A model generated the notes under the pieces. The model saw only the letters and a program-made list of their open reading frames with translations. It was not told the origin of the DNA and ran no database searches. This document shows, one piece after another, positions 34,867-43,710 of a stretch of 43,710 nucleotides of DNA. Position 1 is the first letter of the stretch. The number at the start of each line of letters is the position of its first letter. Location: contig CAZWLJ010000027.1 of NCBI GenBank assembly GCA_964634605.1, positions 1 through 43,710 of the forward strand, in the 5' to 3' direction. The stretch is from UPXZ01 sp964634605 (GTDB lineage Bacteria; Bacteroidota; Bacteroidia; Bacteroidales; Paludibacteraceae). The position numbers and the translations under genes were made by a program.

Positions 34867-36456
34867 ATGAAAAAGATATTGTACACCGGATTACTGCTGC
34901 TGGTAGTTGGAATTGTTTCAGCTCAGGGTAAATTTGTTGTGCCCGATGGAATTAAGGCAGAAACTTATCCCGGACATACAGAAATCGCCTGGAAAAACCA
35001 TCAGGGATTTACCTTCGAAGTGTATCGGTTGGTTGACAATGCAAAATCATTTGTTAAACTGGGCGAAACGACTCAGAATTATTTCCTGGATTTTTATGAA
35101 AAAAACATATCAAAACAAGCTCAGATTTGTTATAGAATTATCCCGAAGGGAATGAATGTAACAACTGCTGATGCAGCAAAATTTGAAACAAAAGTAAATC
35201 GAAAACCTTACACGGATGATGATTTGCTGGATATGACCCAACGCTACACAACAAGGTATTTCTTTGACTATGCAGAACCATTTACCGGAATGGCCCGCGA
35301 ACGCAGCAACGATATGAACGGAGATATAGTCACTACAGGCGGTACGGGTTTCGGGTTGATGGCGCTTGTTGCCGGAATGGAACGGAATTATTTCCCAAAA
35401 GAAAAAGGATTGGAGGTAATTGAAAAAGTGGTTGGATTTCTTGGAAGTGTTGAGCGGTTTCACGGCGCCTGGGCACACTGGTATGATGCCGATACGCGTA
35501 AAGCATTCAGTTTCAGTAAATACGACGACGGCGGCGATTTGGTGGAAACGGCTTTGTTGATGCAGGGATTGCTTACCGCACGCGAATATCTGAAAAACGG
35601 TGATGAAAAAGAGCGTGATTTGTCCGGAAAGATAACGCATCTGTGGGAAACTGTGGAATGGAACTGGTACACACAAGGCACAGATTCGCTCTACTGGCAC
35701 TGGTCGAAAAATTACGGGTGGAAAATGAACCACCGCATCAAAGGATTTGACGAAACGCTGATTACGTATGTGCTGGCAGCTTCATCACCCACTTTTCCGG
35801 TCGAAGCGAAAGTTTATGAAGCCTGTTTCAAAAAATCGCCCTATTATTACAACGGGAAAAGTTATTACGGAATAAAACTGGACCTGGGTATGGATTATGG
35901 CGGACCACTGTTTTTCACACACTACAGTTTTCTGGGGCTTAATCCGAATGGTTTGAAGGACGGCTATACAGATTACTTTGAGAGAAATAAAGCGCATACG
36001 CTTATTCACCGGGCCTATGCCATTGATAATCCGAAAAAACATCCCGGGTATGGAGCCAGTTTATGGGGTTTCACTTCGTCCGACGATCCGCTTGCAGGAT
36101 ATTCGTCACATCATCCGGGTACCAACGATGATAATGGCACTGTGTCGCCTACAGCTGCTCTCTCATCCCTGGTTTACACTCCAGAAGAGAGTATCGGTGT
36201 TTTGAAATACCTCTATTTTGCAAAAGGAAAACAGGTTTTCGGGAAATACGGATTTTATGATGCATACAATCCGGGAATGGCTGAAGGTCAGCAGGTTGTG
36301 AAAAGCTATCTTGCCATTGATCAGGGACCAACAGCTGTAATGATTGAGAATTACCGCAGCGGACTGATTTGGAATTTATTTATGGGAAATCCCGAAATAC
36401 AAAAAGGATTAACGAAATTAGGATTTAATTTTCAGCTAACCTCACATAAAAAGTAA
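34867..36456 (+). CDS. PF10091/GH144-like glucanase, periplasmic
   Basis: A 529-aa secreted enzyme of the PF10091 'glucoamylase' family, to which the characterised endo-beta-1,2-glucanases of GH144 belong. A type I signal peptide ends IVSA-Q, so it is periplasmic. A fibronectin-III-like domain covers about 25-112, then the (alpha/alpha)6 catalytic region about 118-529, with FFDYAEPFTGMARERS, TTGGTGFGLMALVAGMER, LYWHWSKNYGWKMN and DQGPTAVMIENYRSG as family motifs. The acid residues expected around the active site are in segments shared with the second copy at 42073, but this copy reads GFDETLITY where that one has GWNEGLITY. The 'glucoamylase' name is historical and should not be read as starch activity. 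Confidence 0.87.
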   Translation: MKKILYTGLLLLVVGIVSAQGKFVVPDGIKAETYPGHTEIAWKNHQGFTFEVYRLVDNAKSFVKLGETTQNYFLDFYEKNISKQAQICYRIIPKGMNVTTADAAKFETKVNRKPYTDDDLLDMTQRYTTRYFFDYAEPFTGMARERSNDMNGDIVTTGGTGFGLMALVAGMERNYFPKEKGLEVIEKVVGFLGSVERFHGAWAHWYDADTRKAFSFSKYDDGGDLVETALLMQGLLTAREYLKNGDEKERDLSGKITHLWETVEWNWYTQGTDSLYWHWSKNYGWKMNHRIKGFDETLITYVLAASSPTFPVEAKVYEACFKKSPYYYNGKSYYGIKLDLGMDYGGPLFFTHYSFLGLNPNGLKDGYTDYFERNKAHTLIHRAYAIDNPKKHPGYGASLWGFTSSDDPLAGYSSHHPGTNDDNGTVSPTAALSSLVYTPEESIGVLKYLYFAKGKQVFGKYGFYDAYNPGMAEGQQVVKSYLAIDQGPTAVMIENYRSGLIWNLFMGNPEIQKGLTKLGFNFQLTSHKK

Positions 36457-36461
36457 TACAG

Positions 36462-39446
36462 ATGAAAATCAAACTAAAGTCATTCATTTTACTCATGCTT
36501 TTATCGGCTTTGCCTTTAATGGCACAGAATGTAACTGTCTCGGGAGTAATATCCGACAAAGTTACAGGTGAAACGTTGATTGGGGCTAAAGTTCTTCAAA
36601 AAGGAACCAACAACGGAACGATAACAAATTTTGACGGTAATTTCATCCTTTCAGTACCGCTCAACTCCATACTTGAAATAAGCTATGTGGGATTTAAAAG
36701 CCTGGAAGTTGCAGTTCGCTCCGATGCGCCACTCACTATTTTCATGGAAACCAACGACAAAATTCTGGATGAAGTTGTGGTAGTGGGCTATGGAACCAAA
36801 AAAGCCGGAGCTATCACAGGTTCTGTTGTTCAGGTGAAATCGGATGAGATTCTTAAAACTCCCGCGCAATCGGCCATTCAATCCATTCAGGGGAAGGCGG
36901 CCGGAGTAAACATTATTGCTACGGATGAACCCGGACGAGCCCCGACTGTGATGATACGTGGTATCAACACCGTATTGGGCGGCGGTACTCCATTGTATGT
37001 AATCGACGGAACTGAGGCAAGCAGCCTCAACGGACTGAGCGCTAACGACATCGAAACCATTGACGTGCTCAAGGATGCATCTTCGCTGGCTATTTATGGT
37101 AATAAAGCTGCAAGCGGTGTAATCCTGGTGACGACCAAAAAAGGGACAAAAGGAAAAATCAAGGTCAATTACGATGGTTACGCTGGTTTCAAAACCATGA
37201 TGAAAACCGTTGATATGGCCGATGCGTATCATTTTACCTATTATCAGAATTTTGCAGCCGGAAGATCCCGCTTTGCCGATATTCAGCCTTATGAAACAAA
37301 CTGGCTCCGGGAAATAACTCAAATCGGAATGACCAATAATCATTCTGTTTCACTTTCAGGGGGCGAAGAAAACGTAAATTTCTATTTTGGTATTTCGCGT
37401 TACGATGAAAAAGGGATTCTGAAAGGTACTGATTATGACCGTACCAATATTATGAGCAAAAATGAGTACCGGCTTTTTAACCGCATAAAATTATCTCAAT
37501 CCATCAATATCTCAGTAATAAATAACGTGCCGCAGCCATTAAGCGCATTTACAGCAGCTTACAAGCAGTCGCCGATTATGCCTGTCAGGTACGAGAACGG
37601 TAAATGGGGAATGCCTTTTCTGGATACAACTTCAGGAGAAATTGGCATGATCGGGGATAAATTTAACAATGTACCAAACCCGGTAGCCATGCTTGGCTAC
37701 AACGAAGACAAAAACAGAAATGTGACTTTATTCGGAACCCTCGGAGCTGAAATAGAAATCTTCAAAGACCTGAAATTCAATTCGAATTTCGGTGCTACAT
37801 TTGATTACGGAATGGGGTACTCATATACACCGAATAAGGAAAACTGGTTTAGCCAGAATCCAACAGCCACTGAAGACGATTTTTACAAAAACAATAAATT
37901 CTACAGCACATTAAGTCAAAGCAGAAGTCACTTTTTTGTATGGAACTGGGATAATTTTCTCACTTATTCCAAAGACTTCGGAAAACACGGGTTTACGGGA
38001 GTTTTGGGTGTTACACGGTCAACAACCAGAACTGGACAATATTTATCCGGGAGGAGGTACAACGTGCCCTATCAGCCAAATTACTGGTCGCTGGATTTAT
38101 CCAAAAGCAATATCGCGACTTCACCCGATAATGTGGTTTCCAACAGCAGTCAGACTCCGCTTGTCAATCTGGGTTATTTTGCCCGTATCGACTATGATTA
38201 CGGGCGAAAATATTTGTTCACCGCATCGCTTCGACGGGATGGTATCAGCGATTTCCAGTCTTCGAAGAAATGGGGATTTTTCCCGGCAGTTTCGGGAGGT
38301 TGGGTAGTAAGCAGCGAAGATTTTTTTGAAAAGTATGCTTCGGTTGTCGATTATTTGAAAATAAAAGCAGGATATGGTGAAATTGGTAACGGGAACGCAG
38401 CTCCGTCAGTCAACCAGGTACTCTTCCAGAATGGCGCTACATATCCTTTCGGTTCACCTGAAATCATTTTTCCCGGTTCGTTTGTTCCTTATGCAGTAGA
38501 CCCGGACCTTACCTGGGAGACCACAAAAGAAATTGGCGGTGGTATCGAATTCCGGATGCTGAAACAACGTTTATTCGGTACGATTGAACTTTACCGGAAA
38601 CTGACTGATAATGTGATTTTACCCGTTAAGCTCCCTACAGTACTGTCACCGGGCGATGTGTATCTGAATGCCGGAACGGTTGAAAACAAAGGGATTGAAA
38701 CCACATTCTCCTGGACCGATAAACTGGGTGATAAATTTAATTACAGAGCAGGTGTGAATTTTGCTGTCAACAGTAATGCGATTAAAGACATCTATAGTTC
38801 TTATTTTGATAAACTTACGGGTGGAGATTTAGGCAACGGACATTACACAAAAGAGATACATATCGGTGACCCGATCGGATCGTTTTACGTTTACGAACAT
38901 ACCGGGTATACCGAAGATGGTGTCTTTGCTTATTCGTCAGAGAGAATAAATGCAGGTTCGTATATTCCGAAACTGACCTATGGATTTAACCTGGGCTTTG
39001 ATTACAGGAATTTTGATTTCTCAACCGATTGGTACGGTGTGATGGGAAATAAAGTGTACAATGGAAAAAAAGCACAACGCTGGGGAGGTGAAAATGTGGA
39101 AATGAATGAGTTTACAGATTTCTGGATTCCCTCCAATCCAAAACAGGATGCTGCTAATCCCAGGCCGTATTCCGATACGCCTCTGGCTTCCACTTATTTT
39201 ATCGAAAAAGGTGATTATCTGAGAATAAACAACGTCACAATTGGCTATTCCATGCCAAAACTGATAAAGGAAATTGAAAAGCTGAGAGTGTATGTCACGG
39301 CAGTTAATCCGTTTATTTTCACAAAATATACCGGATTTACTCCGGAATTGATTGGTTCGGGTACACCGCTCGGCTCTGCCGGTATCGAACTGGATGCTTA
39401 TCCTACTAACAGATCACTTACTGTCGGATTAAATATATCGTTGTAA
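36462..39446 (+). CDS. SusC/RagA-family TonB-dependent outer-membrane transporter
   Basis: A 994-aa outer-membrane beta-barrel that imports oligosaccharides using energy from TonB-ExbBD. A type I signal peptide ends PLMA-Q; a carboxypeptidase-D-like regulatory domain (about 23-100, VSGVISDKVTGETLIGAKV) is followed by the TonB-box region EVVVVGYGTKKAGAITGSV (about 105-123), the plug domain (with VMIRGINTVLGGGTPLYVIDG) and the barrel. There is no N-terminal STN/anti-sigma domain, so control is not by a FecR-type route. It lies 5 bases after the GH144-like gene and 46 bases before susD, one operon. Substrate is inferred from the enzymes. Confidence 0.95.
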   Translation: MKIKLKSFILLMLLSALPLMAQNVTVSGVISDKVTGETLIGAKVLQKGTNNGTITNFDGNFILSVPLNSILEISYVGFKSLEVAVRSDAPLTIFMETNDKILDEVVVVGYGTKKAGAITGSVVQVKSDEILKTPAQSAIQSIQGKAAGVNIIATDEPGRAPTVMIRGINTVLGGGTPLYVIDGTEASSLNGLSANDIETIDVLKDASSLAIYGNKAASGVILVTTKKGTKGKIKVNYDGYAGFKTMMKTVDMADAYHFTYYQNFAAGRSRFADIQPYETNWLREITQIGMTNNHSVSLSGGEENVNFYFGISRYDEKGILKGTDYDRTNIMSKNEYRLFNRIKLSQSINISVINNVPQPLSAFTAAYKQSPIMPVRYENGKWGMPFLDTTSGEIGMIGDKFNNVPNPVAMLGYNEDKNRNVTLFGTLGAEIEIFKDLKFNSNFGATFDYGMGYSYTPNKENWFSQNPTATEDDFYKNNKFYSTLSQSRSHFFVWNWDNFLTYSKDFGKHGFTGVLGVTRSTTRTGQYLSGRRYNVPYQPNYWSLDLSKSNIATSPDNVVSNSSQTPLVNLGYFARIDYDYGRKYLFTASLRRDGISDFQSSKKWGFFPAVSGGWVVSSEDFFEKYASVVDYLKIKAGYGEIGNGNAAPSVNQVLFQNGATYPFGSPEIIFPGSFVPYAVDPDLTWETTKEIGGGIEFRMLKQRLFGTIELYRKLTDNVILPVKLPTVLSPGDVYLNAGTVENKGIETTFSWTDKLGDKFNYRAGVNFAVNSNAIKDIYSSYFDKLTGGDLGNGHYTKEIHIGDPIGSFYVYEHTGYTEDGVFAYSSERINAGSYIPKLTYGFNLGFDYRNFDFSTDWYGVMGNKVYNGKKAQRWGGENVEMNEFTDFWIPSNPKQDAANPRPYSDTPLASTYFIEKGDYLRINNVTIGYSMPKLIKEIEKLRVYVTAVNPFIFTKYTGFTPELIGSGTPLGSAGIELDAYPTNRSLTVGLNISL

Positions 39447-39492
39447 TACAGTCGGTTAAACAGAATAATCAAGTATTTTAATACAAGAAATT

Positions 39493-40947
39493 ATGAAACA
39501 GTTGAAGATATTTTCCATTTTAGCTTTTTGCCTGTCGCTGTTTATTGTCGGCTGCGAAAAGGATTTGAATGTGCTTCCGCAGGATAAAATGTCGAAAGAC
39601 GATTTTCTGGCGGAACCCATGTACGCTGTGGAAGTGGTAAACTCTGCCTACAATCAGATGCTGAGTTTTGAGATGTATGGCTTCCCCTGGATTGGTGTAA
39701 CGAGTATAACCTCCGATGATGCCGACAAAGGATCGTCGGACGGGGATGCCGGAACAGATAAGGATAAACTTGATAACCTGGCTTTCGATAAATCACTGCG
39801 TTCATTCAACGATGTCTGGAAAAGACGCTACGAAGGTATTTACCGCTGTAATGAAGGAATTTATTATTTAGGACAGGTAAATCTGGAAGAAAACATTAAA
39901 AATCGATACATTGGCGAATTAAAGTTCCTGCGGGCCATGTTCTATTTTGATTTGGTAAGATGTTTTGGCGGAGTGCCTGTCGTGGTCGAAAAACTCGATT
40001 TCAAACAGGAAGCCACTGTCAATCAGGTTGTTTATTCCCGTAAGTCAAAAGCCGATACCTATGCTCAGATTGAAAAAGATTTGAAGGATGCAGCGGCATC
40101 GCTTCCATTGCAATATAACGGAGAAAACCTTGGCAGGGCTACCAAAGGTGCTGCACAGGGTCTTCTGGCAAAAGTGTATTTGTATCAGGAAAAATGGGGT
40201 GATGCTTATGCTATGTCAGGCAATGTAGTTATGAGCAGAATGTATGATTTATTACCCGATTATGCCGAAGTGTGGCGAGAATCGGGTGAAAACGGGAAAG
40301 AATCACTTTTTGAAATTCAGGCTACATTAGGTAAGGGAGTAAACGGATATACCGACGTACAGAGCGGACGCGGAACACCCGACCACGGCTGGGGATTCAA
40401 CACACCGACCATCAACCTGGCAAACGCTTATGAAGCGGGTGATAAACGAAAGGATGGAACCATTATGTTTACCGGTCAGGTGCTCTGGGATGGATTTCAG
40501 ACTCCCACCACAGGCTGGGCAAATCCGAGATACAATTATAAAGCATACCAGAGTCGCTCTATGGAGTCCTGGGACGATAATAAAGGTGAAACAGCCAAAA
40601 ATGTTCGGTTGCTGAAATACAGCGATCTGCTGCTGGTAAGAGCAGAAGCTGCCTGTCATGTCAATCAGCTGGATACGGCATTATCCATCGTTAATAAAAT
40701 CCGTAACAGGGCAGGATTGACTCCGCTTTCATCTGTAAATTTGGATCAGATTTACAAAGAACGCAGACTGGAAATGGCTATGGAACACGATCGGTGGTTT
40801 GATATTGTTCGTACCGGCAAAGCCTCAGCTGCCATGTCGGCCGTAGGCAAAGTATTTATTCAGGGAAAACACGAACTGTTTCCGATTCCTGAAGAACAAA
40901 TCACACTAAGCAAAGGAATACTTACTCAGAATCCTAATTATAATTAG
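39493..40947 (+). CDS. SusD/RagB-family surface glycan-binding lipoprotein
   Basis: A 484-aa lipoprotein that caps the SusC barrel and helps bind oligosaccharides. The lipobox is FIVGC (Cys21), followed by EKD, an acidic signal expected for export to the cell surface. Family motifs are VVNSAYNQML, the tetratricopeptide-like helices with FLRAMFYFDLVRCFGGVPVV, GRATKGAAQGLLAKVYLYQEKW, and the C-terminal IYKERRLEMAMEHDRWFDIVRTGKA with FPIPEEQI. Partner of the preceding SusC; their pairing is the hallmark of a polysaccharide utilization locus. A LamG-like lipoprotein gene follows after 69 bases. Confidence 0.96.
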   Translation: MKQLKIFSILAFCLSLFIVGCEKDLNVLPQDKMSKDDFLAEPMYAVEVVNSAYNQMLSFEMYGFPWIGVTSITSDDADKGSSDGDAGTDKDKLDNLAFDKSLRSFNDVWKRRYEGIYRCNEGIYYLGQVNLEENIKNRYIGELKFLRAMFYFDLVRCFGGVPVVVEKLDFKQEATVNQVVYSRKSKADTYAQIEKDLKDAAASLPLQYNGENLGRATKGAAQGLLAKVYLYQEKWGDAYAMSGNVVMSRMYDLLPDYAEVWRESGENGKESLFEIQATLGKGVNGYTDVQSGRGTPDHGWGFNTPTINLANAYEAGDKRKDGTIMFTGQVLWDGFQTPTTGWANPRYNYKAYQSRSMESWDDNKGETAKNVRLLKYSDLLLVRAEAACHVNQLDTALSIVNKIRNRAGLTPLSSVNLDQIYKERRLEMAMEHDRWFDIVRTGKASAAMSAVGKVFIQGKHELFPIPEEQITLSKGILTQNPNYN

Positions 40948-41016
40948 GGCAAATATCAATAAATAAACAATTTAGCAAAAAGAATTATTAAACTTAATTT
41001 TAAAAAACAAAGAAAA

Positions 41017-41898
41017 ATGAAAACACTTAAATTTTTTGGTGCACTGGTAATTTTTATTTTTGCCATCACTTTTTCAGCATGTAAAAAAGAAGAACCTGCT
41101 CTTCCACCCATTGGAGGATACAACAATGCAGATGAAGTAGGAAAAACTGATCTGGTAGCTTACTGGCCTTTGAACGGCGATGGTAAAGAATCATTATCAA
41201 GCTCAGCTCCGGCCAAATCAAGCAATGTAACCTGGATACAAGGTATAAAAGGTAAAGCTGCAAGTTTCAACGTAGGTTACCTGGCATACAATGCCATTAC
41301 CAACATGGGATCCAATCTTAACAGTGGATTTACCGTAAGTGCATGGGTAAAACTGACTAATAACGGAGCCAATGCTTCAGTGATTTTCTCACTGTCACGT
41401 CCTAACGAATGGGCCGGAAGTATCAACTTCATGTCTGAAACCGGCTGGATGCCAGCAACAAGCGACAGTTTAACTATAAAAGGACTAATTGTATCAAGTA
41501 CCGATTTGGGATGGCAGGATTCAAGAAACACGGTGAAATCCAGCGCCCAGGATATAGCAAACGGTCATGTGCCTTATCCAAATAAAATAGGAGGAAAATG
41601 GGCACACGTGGTACTGACGTGGAATAATACAACAAAACTGCTGAAAGTTTATGTAAATGGTGTTAAAGTGTCAAATCCTGTGTGGGAAAACAGAGACAAC
41701 ACCGGTACTAAAAACTTTGAAGTAACAAATCCTTGTCATCCGATACTTGGAGCATTCGAAACATTTGCCAACGGAACTACTACCGACGCCTGGAATACAG
41801 GACTGAAAGGCGACCTGGACGAAGTACGAGTTTGGAAACGCGAACTGATTTTAGCTGATATCGGAGCTCTTTATGAACTCGAAAAAGCAGGCAGATAA
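41017..41898 (+). CDS. LamG/concanavalin-like lipoprotein, likely surface glycan-binding protein
   Basis: A 293-aa lipoprotein with lipobox TFSAC (Cys22) followed by KKEE, an acidic signal consistent with surface export. One LamG/concanavalin A-like jelly-roll domain fills the rest (about 45-290), with DLVAYWPLNGDGKESLS near the start, FTVSAWVKLTNNG, WAHVVLTWNNTTKLLKVYVNG and GDLDEVRVWKREL, the typical pattern of such domains. No catalytic residues were recognised, so it is more likely a binding protein in the SusE/SGBP position after SusD than an enzyme. A strong hairpin terminator follows, before the last gene. Confidence 0.85.
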   Translation: MKTLKFFGALVIFIFAITFSACKKEEPALPPIGGYNNADEVGKTDLVAYWPLNGDGKESLSSSAPAKSSNVTWIQGIKGKAASFNVGYLAYNAITNMGSNLNSGFTVSAWVKLTNNGANASVIFSLSRPNEWAGSINFMSETGWMPATSDSLTIKGLIVSSTDLGWQDSRNTVKSSAQDIANGHVPYPNKIGGKWAHVVLTWNNTTKLLKVYVNGVKVSNPVWENRDNTGTKNFEVTNPCHPILGAFETFANGTTTDAWNTGLKGDLDEVRVWKRELILADIGALYELEKAGR

Positions 41899-41931
41899 AT
41901 AATTTGAGTAAGTAATTTTCGGATCTGTGAA

Positions 41932-41970
41932 ATAAACTGTGGGATTTTTCCCACAGTTTATCATTTTTTT
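41932..41970 (+). terminator. Strong intrinsic terminator inside the PUL
   Basis: ATAAACTGTGGGA (41932-41944) pairs perfectly with TCCCACAGTTTAT (41949-41961) around a TTTT loop, followed after CA by a run of seven Ts. It lies 33 bases after the LamG-like gene, on the path to the second GH144-like gene 103 bases further on. Confidence 0.9.
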
Positions 41971-42072
41971 AATCCTTCGAAACCGGCATATTTGCTATCA
42001 TTCAGTACCGATGTTTGCCCGGATCAACATGCGGGTTATATAACCTTCTGACTATAAATAAATTATTACCGT

Positions 42073-43710
42073 ATGAAAGCAAAATTTCTGTTTATTTTCA
42101 CCACGTTGTCGGTCTTTGCTTTGCTCAGTTCGTGTAAAGAACCACCGGTCCCGGTTGCAAATGCCTACGTTGAATCATTGTCGGTGAACGGAAGAAATCT
42201 GGCGTCAAATGGTACAGCCATGAATGTGCCGGTTGATTCGGTAATAATCCGGGTGATTTTTTCGACAGAAATTGATAATACAAAAATCAACCCCGATAAA
42301 ATCTATGTAAGTAATAATACAGGAATTGAAACAGAAATCCTGACCTCAGAAAATCCAAAAGAATTAAAACTGAAGATTAAAAATAAACTGAATTATTACA
42401 CCAAATATACCCTTTTTATTGATTCAGGTGAATATCTGGGTGTGAATTTGATAGACAACAGCAAGGTTAATTTTATTACCGGATTGGATTTTACGCCTAA
42501 ATTCCCGGTAATTTCAAGTGACAGCTTGCTGACGTTAGTTCAGCGCCGGACCTTCAACTACTTCCGGGATTATGCTCATCCGGTGTCAGGTCTGGCACGT
42601 GAACGGCTGGGTTCGGGCGAAACTGTTACCACAGGAGGCTCGGGATTCGGACTGATGGCAATGCTCGCTGGTATCGAACGGGGATTTATTACACGCTCAC
42701 AGGGATTTCAGCAGCTTGAGAAAACCGTCAGTTTTCTTTCAGAAAAAGCCGACCGGTTTCACGGTGTATTTCCGCACTGGCTAAACGGCACTTCCGGAAA
42801 AACCATTCCGTTCAGTACCAAAGACAATGGAGCTGATCTGATCGAAACTTCCTTTCTGATAGCAGGTTTGCTTGCCGTACAATCCTATTTTTCGACCGGA
42901 AACAGTGCCGAGAAAGGTATGTGTGCTAAAATTCAGCAAATATGGGAAACTGTTGAGTGGACGTGGTTTCAGAAAAACAACGAACCCCGGCTTTATTGGC
43001 ACTGGTCGCCCGATTATAACTGGGATATGAATATGCCAATCACCGGATGGAACGAGGGTTTAATTACTTACGTGCTGGCTGCTTCTTCTCCCACATTTCC
43101 GGTTTCGAAAAACGTGTATACCGAAGGCTGGGCACGAAACGGCGCGATAAAAAACGGCAATAAATTCTACGACATTACACTTCCGCTGGGTGAGAACAGG
43201 GGAGGACCGCTGTTTTTTGCTCATTATTCCTTTCTGGGGCTTGATCCTCGAAATCTCACCGACGAATACGCCAATTACTGGCAGCAAAATACGGCTCATG
43301 CCAAAATAAATCACGCTTACTGCGTTAGCAATCCGATGGGTTATTACGGTTACAGTAACTCATGCTGGGGGCTCACAGCAAGCGACATCCCAAACGGATA
43401 TACCGCTTCATCGCCCACGAACGACCGGGGAACTATAGCTCCGACAGCTGCTCTGGCTTCTTTTCCTTACACATCCGAAGAAAGCATGCGGGCGCTGAAT
43501 TTCTTCTATTATGTGCTGGGTGACAAGCTTTGGGGCGAATACGGATTCCGTGATGCGTTCAATCTGAGCAGTCAGTGGTTTGCCGGTTCTTATTTAGCTA
43601 TTGATCAGGGGCCAATCGTGGTGATGATTGAAAATTACCGAACCGGATTAATCTGGAATCTGTTTATGAAACAGCAGGATATCAGGAACGGGTTAACGAA
43701 ACTGGGATTT
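42073..43710 (+). CDS. PF10091/GH144-like glucanase lipoprotein, 3' end outside window
   Basis: At least 546 codons without a stop, running off the window end in frame; by comparison with the first copy only about 10 residues are missing. The lipobox is LLSSC (Cys21), followed by KEPP. An Ig-like (SbsA/Big_5-type) domain covers about 30-140, then the PF10091 catalytic region from about 150: FNYFRDYAHPVSGLARERL, TTGGSGFGLMAMLAGIERG, LYWHWSPDYNWDMN, GWNEGLITYVLAASSPTF and DQGPIVVMIENYRTGLIWN. I infer a surface enzyme making the first cuts in the polysaccharide, while the copy at 34867 works in the periplasm. It is placed after the intrinsic terminator, so its expression may differ from the rest of the PUL. 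Confidence 0.87.
   Translation, partial: MKAKFLFIFTTLSVFALLSSCKEPPVPVANAYVESLSVNGRNLASNGTAMNVPVDSVIIRVIFSTEIDNTKINPDKIYVSNNTGIETEILTSENPKELKLKIKNKLNYYTKYTLFIDSGEYLGVNLIDNSKVNFITGLDFTPKFPVISSDSLLTLVQRRTFNYFRDYAHPVSGLARERLGSGETVTTGGSGFGLMAMLAGIERGFITRSQGFQQLEKTVSFLSEKADRFHGVFPHWLNGTSGKTIPFSTKDNGADLIETSFLIAGLLAVQSYFSTGNSAEKGMCAKIQQIWETVEWTWFQKNNEPRLYWHWSPDYNWDMNMPITGWNEGLITYVLAASSPTFPVSKNVYTEGWARNGAIKNGNKFYDITLPLGENRGGPLFFAHYSFLGLDPRNLTDEYANYWQQNTAHAKINHAYCVSNPMGYYGYSNSCWGLTASDIPNGYTASSPTNDRGTIAPTAALASFPYTSEESMRALNFFYYVLGDKLWGEYGFRDAFNLSSQWFAGSYLAIDQGPIVVMIENYRTGLIWNLFMKQQDIRNGLTKLGF

Noticed and set aside
34867..36456. Glucoamylase acting on starch
   Set aside because: The name comes from the PF10091 label; no alpha-amylase-type enzyme or other starch gene is nearby, and the characterised members I know are beta-1,2-glucanases.

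Overview
The window reads as chromosomal DNA of a fermentative member of the Bacteroidota, most likely order Bacteroidales. The evidence is a SusC/SusD pair, a xylose isomerase of 438 residues, lineage families such as DUF3822, several TAnnTTTG -7 promoter boxes with an upstream TTG/TTTG element, and weak Shine-Dalgarno signals. I cannot name the species. I saw no rRNA, tRNA, CRISPR array, insertion sequence or phage gene, and no clear pseudogene.

Positions 1-16950 are mostly housekeeping. A long RelA/SpoT homologue (-), whose hydrolase domain looks dead, lies divergent from a DUF3822-rsmD pair (+). Next on the minus strand come an RluA-type pseudouridine synthase and an M15-like membrane-anchored peptidase. 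A minus-strand cluster follows, in transcription order lpdA (E3), a short lipoate-protein ligase, E2, a fused alpha/beta E1 and a flavodoxin: a complete lipoate-dependent 2-oxoacid dehydrogenase with its own lipoylation enzyme. From 12231 the plus strand carries a sugar-nucleotide block (nucleotidyltransferase, galE, manA), then a TrmH/RlmB-type 2'-O-methyltransferase and a second RluA-type synthase.

Positions 17000-23500 hold a parallel beta-helix lipoprotein (+), a POT-family peptide transporter (-), and the minus-strand pair of an RsuA/RluB-type pseudouridine synthase with a very long disordered N-terminus and a small membrane-anchored protein of unknown function.

Positions 23500-29070 are a compact D-xylose locus: a Nudix-winged-helix regulator, xylulokinase, xylose isomerase and a sugar/H+ symporter. 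It has a well-formed promoter, a perfect palindrome upstream of the regulator, and a strong terminator at the end.

Positions 29127-43710 are a polysaccharide utilization locus (PUL). It begins with a membrane-spanning propeller/Y_Y_Y sensor that ends in a LuxR-like helix-turn-helix and has no kinase domain. Then come GH3, a first PF10091/GH144-like enzyme, SusC, SusD, a LamG-like lipoprotein and a second, lipoprotein GH144-like enzyme cut by the window end. Two GH144-like proteins plus GH3 point to beta-1,2-glucan as substrate: the surface lipoprotein enzyme would cut the polymer, SusCD would import fragments, and the periplasmic GH144-like and GH3 enzymes would finish to glucose. This is inference from family membership and signal-peptide type. 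It is the most interesting system in the window, together with its unusual regulator, the ATAGGG inverted-repeat cluster before GH3, and a strong intrinsic terminator inside the PUL.
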